Virus record (IMG/VR): IMGVR_UViG_3300009512_000102
Coordinates: 1-21,694 of that record
Source of the DNA: a virus
DNA length: 21,694 nt
Reading direction: 5' to 3' (one strand)
Shown: piece by piece, positions 15,214 through 21,267 of the stretch
Numbering within the stretch: position 1 is the first letter of the stretch
How the letters are laid out: every line of letters begins with the position of its first letter
The notes under the pieces: model-generated
What the model saw: the letters and a program-made list of their open reading frames with translations, nothing else
Database searches by the model: none
Told to the model about the DNA's origin: nothing
Translations under genes and position numbers: made by a program

Positions 15214-16980
15214 ATGAACATAAATTATTTATTAAACGATTGGGCCTGGAGAGTTAACGACGGAATGCCAGACCCGAAAAATAGAAACCATCTTGATTTA
15301 CTTGAGGCAGCTCTTAGAGACCACAAGTATTCTGAAGAATTTATTGAAGCGTATATATCTGAAATTGAATTTCCATCTCCACAAGCTCTAGCGAAATACA
15401 AAGCTAAACACAAGATGAGAAAAACCACTAAAGTAAAAATAGCTGGTGATGAAACAACTGTTGGAGATGCTGAAAAAGCAGCTAAGTCAGGTGAAGAAGA
15501 CAAGCCGAAAGCCGATAATAAAAAGACAGTAGAAGCAAGCGCAGCAGCAAATAAAGATCTTTCAGATAAAATTGGTTCAGAAAAAGATCCAAAGAAAAAA
15601 GAATCTCTAAAAGCTGAATATCTTTCTAACCAACTTGATAACATGTTGAAAGTAAGTTCTATAGAATCAGGAGCTGGTAGATACAATATGAATACAGATG
15701 ATGTAAAATCATATAGAGGTTATTTAGAAAAAATAATAAATGACCCTGATGAGCCTGGAAAATCTATACAAAAGTTAAAAGATGACCAAGTAAAAAAGCA
15801 CGGTCCAATAACTGAAGATGATATAGATAAATTTATCGAAGAGTTAGAAGCAGGTTCAAAATCAGATGATCCTAATTTTGAAAAAAACATAAAGAGCAAG
15901 GTTAGAGGTAAAGGCGGACCAGGTTCAAGTTTTACTACTGGAGAAGCAGGAGCTCAAAGATACAGAAATGTAATACGAGCTTATTTAGAAACAGGCGGTA
16001 TAAGTCCTATAACTGGTAAAGTAGTTCCATTTAGTGAATGTCAGTTAGACCATATCGTATCGCTAGGAAACGAAGGAAAGGATGAGCCAAGCAATTGGAT
16101 GTTTATGGAAGAGCGGTTCAATCAATTCAAAGGAAAGAAGACTGATGAAGATATTAGAGCTGATTTAGAAGAAGATCATTATTTAACAGATGCTGAAATT
16201 GCTGCAGGTACTGAGAGTGACAAAGTTGAAACTGCACTTAAAAAAGAAGATAGAGCATTTTGGAAAAACAAATTTGCAAAATCAAAAGGCAGAGAGTTGG
16301 AGGCAGGTGTTACCAAAGCTCAAATTGAAAAAATGAGCAAGCCTGAATTGGCAAATTTAGTATATGGTTATAATTTAGCCAACCCTGAAAATGAATTATC
16401 AAGGTACCCAACACCTAAGGTAGATTATAAAGGAAAGAAATTATCATTTGCTAGAGGCGAAGGCAAAAATAGTCCTATAAAACCAGTTGAAGGGGACCCA
16501 AGTACTTATGGTCTATCTTTAGATGATGATAAGAAGGTAAATCAAGATAAATCTATGGATTACGAAGCTTCAATAAAAGCATTTAAAGACAATAGAGGTT
16601 CTGGTGGTAGAGAAAAGAACAAAGAACAATATATTGAAACAATAATGGAAGCAGGCCTTGCATCTGATTCAAAAGAGCTAGATGAAAGATTTAATAGTAT
16701 GCTTGAAGAACATAGAACTGGCCAGTTAAAGCGAAGTAGTGCTATAAAAGCCAAGATAAAAGCAGCAAAAGAAGCACCTGGATCTATGGAGCAGAAAAGA
16801 AAGATTGTAACTAAATCAATGAAGGAATTCATAAGACAGAATCCAGAACCATTTGGTGCAAAATCTGACAGTTTTATTAAAGACGCGAAAAAACGAAAGA
16901 AATCTGCTGAGTGGAAAGAATGGAAAACTTCTATGGACAACTACAGATATAAACAGTGGTCAAAGTTTGGAGAAAAATAA
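15214..16980 (+). CDS. HNH-domain protein with helical N-terminal module
   Basis: The 588-residue, highly charged protein has an HNH nuclease core at residues 240-310: the strand GISPITGKVVPFSECQ, then L278-D279-H280-I281, N294 and N303 (ERFNQFKGKK). The His and two Asn are in HNH order, but the zinc-binding CxxC pairs of many HNH proteins are absent. Residues 1-55 (NYLLNDWAWRVNDGMPD...) form a compact helical module I recall at the front of other large marine phage proteins. Residues 60-230 and 330-588 are Lys/Glu-rich and probably coiled or disordered. The late-type promoter suggests a role late in infection, such as DNA processing, or a virion protein, rather than host takeover. A homing endonuclease is less likely given the size. 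The next gene starts right after its stop. Confidence 0.72.
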   Translation: MNINYLLNDWAWRVNDGMPDPKNRNHLDLLEAALRDHKYSEEFIEAYISEIEFPSPQALAKYKAKHKMRKTTKVKIAGDETTVGDAEKAAKSGEEDKPKADNKKTVEASAAANKDLSDKIGSEKDPKKKESLKAEYLSNQLDNMLKVSSIESGAGRYNMNTDDVKSYRGYLEKIINDPDEPGKSIQKLKDDQVKKHGPITEDDIDKFIEELEAGSKSDDPNFEKNIKSKVRGKGGPGSSFTTGEAGAQRYRNVIRAYLETGGISPITGKVVPFSECQLDHIVSLGNEGKDEPSNWMFMEERFNQFKGKKTDEDIRADLEEDHYLTDAEIAAGTESDKVETALKKEDRAFWKNKFAKSKGRELEAGVTKAQIEKMSKPELANLVYGYNLANPENELSRYPTPKVDYKGKKLSFARGEGKNSPIKPVEGDPSTYGLSLDDDKKVNQDKSMDYEASIKAFKDNRGSGGREKNKEQYIETIMEAGLASDSKELDERFNSMLEEHRTGQLKRSSAIKAKIKAAKEAPGSMEQKRKIVTKSMKEFIRQNPEPFGAKSDSFIKDAKKRKKSAEWKEWKTSMDNYRYKQWSKFGEK

Positions 16981-17382
16981 ATGAGAACTCAATTACTTTG
17001 CACATTCACAAAAACAAAGCTACTTACAAAAACTGTCGATAGAATAATACAGGCATATGATATATTATATAATAAAATATTTGTATTAAATAACGAAGAA
17101 AATCAATCGGAGTTAATGTGCACATACAACATTGATTCATCAGTGAAAGTAGAAATACTTCCAGACACAATTTCACTGCATAGAAAAAAGCAAACTAACA
17201 CTCTATATACTATTAACGCACTCAACGAATGTATTAAGACAGTTAACAATGGAGTTTTAGATACAACATTCCAATTAGATTGGGGAAACTACCAAAACAG
17301 TATATTAGTTACGAACGAGTCCGGCCTTAGAAGAATAGATACATCTATAAAAGAAGTCGTGCACATTAAAGTTAAACGATAA
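16981..17382 (+). CDS. Conserved-looking hypothetical protein
   Basis: I do not recognise this 133-residue product. It starts with the base after the HNH gene stop codon, so translation is probably coupled. It is a mixed alpha/beta protein without signal peptide or membrane segment; the N-terminus (MRTQLLCTFTKTKLL, then DRIIQAYDILYNKIFVLNN) reads like a strand-helix-strand ferredoxin-like fold. Three cysteines (7, 47 and 85) are scattered. No catalytic motif is visible. It is co-transcribed with the HNH gene, which is the only hint to function. Confidence 0.72.
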   Translation: MRTQLLCTFTKTKLLTKTVDRIIQAYDILYNKIFVLNNEENQSELMCTYNIDSSVKVEILPDTISLHRKKQTNTLYTINALNECIKTVNNGVLDTTFQLDWGNYQNSILVTNESGLRRIDTSIKEVVHIKVKR

Positions 17383-17413
17383 TTGTTAATAACTTTATAA
17401 AAAAAACATCTAA

Positions 17414-17451
17414 AAATTTCCATATCTCGGTAAGTTTTGTTATATTTATAT
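17414..17451 (+). promoter_or_regulatory. Bipartite promoter motif B2 overlapping a type A core
   Basis: AAATTTCC (17414-17421), 18 bases, then TTATATT (17440-17446), the same spacing as motif B1. The late-type core TATTTATAT (17443-17451) overlaps its downstream box, so this gene may be read in both phases. The ATG is at 17491, leaving a leader of about 35-40 bases. The rest of the 108-base gap holds an AT-rich inverted repeat at 17367-17397 and nothing else I can name. Confidence 0.58.
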
Positions 17452-17490
17452 ATAATTAAACAATAACAAATAACAAAAGCGTAATAACAA

Positions 17491-17835
17491 ATGAAACAAT
17501 TGACACTAGCAATAGTACTTTTCTTTGCAGGCCAGTCTCTAATCTGGTTCCAAACAAACGGCCAGTTTCTATGGAAGTGGTTCGACAAAAATCCAATAAT
17601 TTTATCAGTAGGTATGGGAAGCATAATTTCATATATGTTTATATTTGCAACTAAGCACGTTGTAGGTCATTTCGATGGTCTGTTGTGGCCTGGTAGATTT
17701 ATAGGCTTTGGAACAGGCATGATATCATTCGTTATACTGACATGGTGTTTCATGGGTGAAGGTATAACAACGAAGACAGCAATATCACTTGTATTGGCAA
17801 CAACGTTAGTTTGTATACAAATACTATGGAAATAA
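17491..17835 (+). CDS. Small four-helix membrane protein
   Basis: The 114-residue protein has four hydrophobic segments, at about residues 3-20, 37-54, 67-86 and 92-111, with short charged turns (KWFDKNP, HFDGLLWPGR). It should lie in the host inner membrane. I do not know its function. The DGLLWPGRFIGFGTG loop and the WCFMGEGIT turn look conserved in style and resemble small membrane proteins I recall from other marine T4-like phages. There is no lysis-protein signature such as a holin-endolysin pair nearby, so a holin role is not supported. The leader has no strong Shine-Dalgarno sequence. Promoter motifs of both classes overlap upstream. Confidence 0.75.
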   Translation: MKQLTLAIVLFFAGQSLIWFQTNGQFLWKWFDKNPIILSVGMGSIISYMFIFATKHVVGHFDGLLWPGRFIGFGTGMISFVILTWCFMGEGITTKTAISLVLATTLVCIQILWK

Positions 17836-17865
17836 TTTTTATATGTCAATTAAATTTATTATATT
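17833..17865 (+). promoter_or_regulatory. Bipartite promoter motif B3, uvsE gene
   Basis: TTATATT (17859-17865) lies 6 bases before the uvsE ATG, the identical spacing seen at the polymerase gene. The upstream box at the expected 26-base offset is degenerate (AATTT at 17834-17838) and overlaps the preceding stop codon. Leaderless transcription is predicted. Confidence 0.5.
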
Positions 17866-17871
17866 AAGAAT

Positions 17872-18888
17872 ATGGCAAAGCAATTAGGATACGCATGTAT
17901 TAACATGCACTTACGAAATCAAGGTATATATACAGGTAGATCTATGATACGACGCACGTTTGATGCAAAAGGTTTAGACTATGTGTCTGAACTATGTATC
18001 GCAAATACTAAAGATCTTATCAAGATAATTCAGTGGAATGAAGACAATGGAATAAAAGTATTTCGTATGTCTAGTGAAATATACCCTTGGATGTCTGAAT
18101 ATGAATTCAAAGATCTTCCAGACTATAACAAGCTTTGTAAATTACTAAAGCAAGTAGGTGATCTTGCTCAGCAATATGGTCAACGTTTATCGTTTCACCC
18201 AGGCCAGTTTACAGTTTTAGCTTCACCTACACAAAAGGTTGTAGATGGCGCATGGAATGAATTAAACAAATCTGGCCAGATTATGGATCTTATGGGGTTA
18301 CCGCGATCTAGAATGGCAAAAATAAATATACATATAGGCGGCGCTTACGGCAACAAGGAAACTGCACTTGTTAGATTCTGCAATAACTTCGAAAAGCTAT
18401 CCGAATCTGCAAAGTCTAGACTGACAGTAGAAAACGACGATAAGGCCTCAATGTATTCTGTAGTAGATTTATACGAAGGTGTATACAAACGCGTAGGTAT
18501 TCCTATTGTATTTGATTATCACCACCACCAATTTTGCACCGGTGGCCTTACTGAGGAGCAAGCTTTAAAGCTAGCTGTATCTACGTGGGGCGATATAAAG
18601 CCTTGCACTCATTATTCTGAATCACGTAGACGTGAGCATACTTTAATAGTAGAGGACATAATGGCAAAAAATAAAATAACGGAAAGCACTTTGTCAGACT
18701 TTCCTACAATAAAAAAGCTACACCATGATGTAAGCAAGATAAGAGTACAAGCTCATTCAGATCTTATAGTAGATAAAATACATGACTATGGACTTGACAT
18801 CGATGTTGTAGTAGAAGCAAAACATAAGGAGTTAGCAGTAAAAGGATATATAAATAAATTCGAACAAACATTAACAAAAGTTTCATAG
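17872..18888 (+). CDS. uvsE: UV damage endonuclease UvsE (UvdE family)
   Basis: This TIM-barrel, metal-dependent endonuclease nicks DNA 5' to UV photoproducts and starts alternative excision repair. The 338-residue length is normal. The family's metal-site stretches are all present: LGYACIN near the N-terminus, FRMSSEI (E69), SFHPGQF (H109), INIHIGG (H154), LTVENDD (E187), FDYHHH (D215, H217), CTHYSE (H247), AHSDL and VVVEAKHKE (E315). The ATG directly follows the promoter motif with no Shine-Dalgarno sequence, so a leaderless message is likely. It opens the repair and recombination block and probably protects phage and host DNA in sunlit surface water. This is one of the surest calls here. 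Confidence 0.95.
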   Translation: MAKQLGYACINMHLRNQGIYTGRSMIRRTFDAKGLDYVSELCIANTKDLIKIIQWNEDNGIKVFRMSSEIYPWMSEYEFKDLPDYNKLCKLLKQVGDLAQQYGQRLSFHPGQFTVLASPTQKVVDGAWNELNKSGQIMDLMGLPRSRMAKINIHIGGAYGNKETALVRFCNNFEKLSESAKSRLTVENDDKASMYSVVDLYEGVYKRVGIPIVFDYHHHQFCTGGLTEEQALKLAVSTWGDIKPCTHYSESRRREHTLIVEDIMAKNKITESTLSDFPTIKKLHHDVSKIRVQAHSDLIVDKIHDYGLDIDVVVEAKHKELAVKGYINKFEQTLTKVS

Positions 18889-18910
18889 ATTAAGAAATTT
18901 TTGTTATATT
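18878..18910 (+). promoter_or_regulatory. Bipartite promoter motif B4, H1-gp32-uvsX operon
   Basis: AAGTTTCA (18878-18885), 18 bases, then TTATATT (18904-18910), preceded by AAATTTTTG. It overlaps the end of uvsE. Here a leader of about 25 bases with a good Shine-Dalgarno sequence (CAGGAG) follows, unlike B1 and B3. It should drive the next three genes. Confidence 0.57.
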
Positions 18911-18942
18911 AACTATAATAATAACTAAAACAGGAGAAAAAC

Positions 18943-19116
18943 ATGGTATCAATTGAAAACATGACAGCAACTTTAGAAACTCTTAAAGCAGATGTAGACA
19001 AGTTTAACAACGGAAATATGTCAGCTGGAACAAGAATTAGAAAAGCAATGCAAGAAGTAAAAGGTCAAGCACAAGACTTAAGAAAAGAAGTGCAAGAAAT
19101 CAAAAATAGTAAATAA
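18943..19116 (+). CDS. Small histone H1-like protein
   Basis: This 57-residue gene has CAGGAG 7 bases before its ATG. The product is a single long amphipathic helix pair: an acidic first half (ENMTATLETLKADVDKF) and a basic second half with GNMSAGTRIRKAMQEVKGQA, then LRKEVQEIKNSK. The 'AGTR-[IV]-RK-x-[ML]-QE-[VL]-K' run is what I recall from the short histone H1-like (Hc1-type) proteins of Bacteroidetes, which bind and compact DNA. Placed directly ahead of gp32 and uvsX under one promoter, it probably acts on DNA during replication, or modulates host nucleoid proteins. It may have been taken from a host. The assignment rests on recalled sequence style. Confidence 0.72.
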   Translation: MVSIENMTATLETLKADVDKFNNGNMSAGTRIRKAMQEVKGQAQDLRKEVQEIKNSK

Positions 19117-19135
19117 TAATTAAAAGGAGAAAAAG

Positions 19136-19891
19136 ATGGCAATAGATTTAGATGCAATCAGACGTAAGTTAAATAACTTACAAACACAAACAGGTAGACA
19201 AGACAGTCTATGGAAACCAGAACCAGGTAAGAACCAAGTAAGAATCGTACCATATCAATTTAATAAAGACAATCCATTCATTGAAATGTATTTTCATTAT
19301 GATTTAGGTAAGAAAAATTACTTATCACCAGTAACATATGGAGATCCAGACCCAGTTGATGAGTTCGCTCAAAAACTAAGAGCTACAGGTAAATCAGATG
19401 ATTTTAACTTAGCTAAAAAACTTACACCTAAGATGAGAGTATATGCTCCAGTATTAGTAAGAGGTAAAGAATCAGAAGGTGTTAAGCTTTGGGGATTTGG
19501 TAAACAAGTATATACTGAACTATTAGGATTTATAGCAGATCCAGATTATGGTGACATTACAGATGTACAAGCTGGTAGAGATATTTCAGTAGAATTTACA
19601 CCGGCAGAAGGAGTAGGAAACTATCCTAAGACAGCAATTCGTGTGAAGCCAAATCAAACAGCAGCTACTGAAGATAAAAATATAGCTGATAAAATTGTAA
19701 ATGGTCAGAAAGATATCTATGAGATATTTAAAAAGAATTCTTACGATAACTTAAAAGCAGTACTAGGTGAGTGGTTAGATCCAGACTCAAATCTTGAAGC
19801 TGAACAGGCTCCAGTTGCAACATCAACAGCAACAGGCGTTAAGTCAACTGAAAGTATTGAAACTGCATTCGACGATTTGTTTAACGAGTAA
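19136..19891 (+). CDS. 32: Single-stranded DNA-binding protein, gp32-like
   Basis: The protein coats single-stranded DNA during phage replication and recombination and works with UvsX. The 251 residues follow the gp32 plan. A basic N-terminal stretch (LDAIRRKLNNLQ) serves cooperative binding. The OB-fold core includes SLWKPEPGKNQVRIVPY, FHYDLGKKNYLSPVTYGD and KLWGFGKQVY. The tail is acidic and ends FDDLFNE. T4 gp32 is 301 residues and has a zinc-binding subdomain with three cysteines; this protein has no cysteine at all, so that zinc site is lost. AAAGGAGA precedes the ATG. The uvsX ATG comes 3 bases after its stop codon, so the two are translationally coupled, in keeping with their physical partnership. 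Confidence 0.9.
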   Translation: MAIDLDAIRRKLNNLQTQTGRQDSLWKPEPGKNQVRIVPYQFNKDNPFIEMYFHYDLGKKNYLSPVTYGDPDPVDEFAQKLRATGKSDDFNLAKKLTPKMRVYAPVLVRGKESEGVKLWGFGKQVYTELLGFIADPDYGDITDVQAGRDISVEFTPAEGVGNYPKTAIRVKPNQTAATEDKNIADKIVNGQKDIYEIFKKNSYDNLKAVLGEWLDPDSNLEAEQAPVATSTATGVKSTESIETAFDDLFNE

Positions 19892-19894
19892 AAT

Positions 19895-21025
19895 ATGGCA
19901 AAGGCAAAGAAAAACAAACGAGATGAATTGGCGTCAGTATTGGCTGACTCTCTAAATAAACAGTTCAAAGGTATGAAAGTTGCATACTTCTTAGATGGAG
20001 CAGAAGATACACCGACTGATTTAACTGAGTGGATAAGCACTGGTTCATCGATTCTTGACCTTGCTATTTCTAATAGGCCAAATGGTGGTTTACCTGTAGG
20101 TAGAATTACAGAAATTACTGGAATGGAAGCCTCCGGTAAATCACTATTAGCGGCTCACTTACTTGCAAACACTCAGAAAATGGGAGGTCTTGCTGTATAC
20201 ATCGATACTGAAAATGCTATGAATGAAGAGTTCTTAACAGCAATAGGTATGGATATGACTAAGATGCTTTATATTCAACTTGAAACGGTAGAAGATATTT
20301 TTGAGGTAATTGAAAATATAATTCTTAAAGTTAAAGAAAGTGATAAAAACAGACTTGTATCAATAGCAGTAGATTCTGTTGCGGCAGCAACTACTAAAGT
20401 TGAACAGGCTCAGGATTATGACAAAGAAGGGTGGGCAACGTCAAAGGCAATAGTACTATCAAAAGGTATGAGGAAAATTACTCAGCTAATAGGTAGAGAA
20501 AGAGTTGCTCTGTTCTTTACAAATCAATTAAGACAAAAGCTAGGAGTCATGTTTGGCGACCCTTGGACGACAAGTGGTGGTAAGGCAATTCAGTTCCACG
20601 CTTCATGCAGATTGAGATTAAAGGCAGCAGGACAGATCAAAGCTAAAATTGCAGGTAAAGAACAAGTAATAGGTATTAAGACTAAATGCGTTGTTGTAAA
20701 AAATAGAATGGGTCCTCCATTACGCACAGCAGAATTCAACATCTTTTTCGAATCAGGGATAGATGACACAGGATCTTGGCTGCAGGTAATGAAAGACTAT
20801 AGTTTAGTGAAACAAGGAGGGTCATGGTATACTTATACTTGCGACGTTACAGGTGAAGACATCAAGTTTTTATCTAAAGACTTCGAAGAAAAGATACTTT
20901 CTCATCCTGAAAGAAAAGAAAGTTTATATAAAAAGATTTGTGAAACAATGGTTATGTCATATAAAACTGATGGTATTGGTATCGATGATATCGAAATCGG
21001 AAATGATGATGTACCAATAGGATAA
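19895..21025 (+). CDS. uvsX: Recombinase UvsX (RecA-like)
   Basis: UvsX forms filaments on single-stranded DNA and carries out strand invasion for recombination-dependent replication and repair. The 376 residues include Walker A (GMEASGKS, 76-83), the catalytic glutamate E106 in YIDTENAM, Walker B ending at D160-S161 (VSIAVDS), and the DNA-binding loop region TNQLRQKLGVMFGDPW with TSGGKAIQFH (209-235). The C-terminus is acidic (GIDDIEIGNDD). Length and motif spacing are as in T4 UvsX (391 residues). It is the last gene of the H1-gp32-uvsX unit. No clear terminator follows; the next feature is the tRNA-like RNA 8 bases on. Confidence 0.95.
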   Translation: MAKAKKNKRDELASVLADSLNKQFKGMKVAYFLDGAEDTPTDLTEWISTGSSILDLAISNRPNGGLPVGRITEITGMEASGKSLLAAHLLANTQKMGGLAVYIDTENAMNEEFLTAIGMDMTKMLYIQLETVEDIFEVIENIILKVKESDKNRLVSIAVDSVAAATTKVEQAQDYDKEGWATSKAIVLSKGMRKITQLIGRERVALFFTNQLRQKLGVMFGDPWTTSGGKAIQFHASCRLRLKAAGQIKAKIAGKEQVIGIKTKCVVVKNRMGPPLRTAEFNIFFESGIDDTGSWLQVMKDYSLVKQGGSWYTYTCDVTGEDIKFLSKDFEEKILSHPERKESLYKKICETMVMSYKTDGIGIDDIEIGNDDVPIG

Positions 21026-21032
21026 CAACAAT

Positions 21033-21227
21033 GCTGTGTGTGGTGGAATAATTGAAAAGCTCAAAAGGCCTGGTAGATTTTGGAAAACACCCTTTTGCGG
21101 AAGGTAACTGAAGCGGTAACACCGACTCAATGTTCATAAAGAGTACATGAACATAATGGCTTTTTTTAAGTTTTTAGCCAATTAAGTAGTACTTGAAAAA
21201 CTGTGGGTTCGAATCCCACCGCACAGC
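21033..21227 (+). ncRNA. tRNA-like RNA with normal acceptor and T arm but enlarged centre
   Basis: The ends fit a tRNA. Bases 21034-21040 pair with 21220-21226 as a 7-bp acceptor stem (one G-U), extended by G21033-C21227. The T arm is perfect: GTGGG, loop TTCGAAT, CCCAC (21203-21219). T8 (21041), then G-T-G-G and A14 follow correctly, and the D region recalls tRNA-Leu (GTGGAAT ... TGGTAGA), but with about 21 extra bases inside the loop. The centre is about 160 bases where a tRNA has 40-60. It holds hairpins CAAAAGG/CCTTTTG (21062, 21091), an 8-bp ATGTTCAT/ATGAACAT (21130-21154) and AGTTTTT/AAAAACT (21169-21202). I cannot find a normal anticodon arm. An intron-bearing tRNA, a decayed tRNA or a new tRNA-ended RNA are all open. 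No CCA is encoded. Confidence 0.55.
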
Positions 21228-21228
21228 C

Positions 21229-21242
21229 TTTGTTGTTATATT
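21229..21242 (+). promoter_or_regulatory. Weak promoter motif B5, secreted protein gene
   Basis: TTGTTGTTATATT lies just after the tRNA-like RNA and 25 bases before the ATG at 21268. It shares the downstream box (TTATATT at 21236-21242) with the other type B motifs. The matching upstream position falls inside the T arm and does not fit the consensus well. Confidence 0.4.
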
Positions 21243-21267
21243 ATAATTAAAATAAAAAGAAAAAAAT

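Noticed and set aside
17367-17397. Inverted repeat TAAAGTTA/TAACTTTA after the 133-residue gene
   Set aside because: It is followed by A residues, not T, on the coding strand, so it is not an intrinsic terminator in that direction, and no minus-strand gene needs one. AT-rich chance pairing is enough.
21156-21185. A nine-codon frame inside the tRNA-like RNA that could be a tmRNA tag
   Set aside because: The acceptor stem lacks the G3-U70 pair, the D-loop lacks the tmRNA pattern and the centre is too short for the usual pseudoknots, so I do not call a tmRNA.
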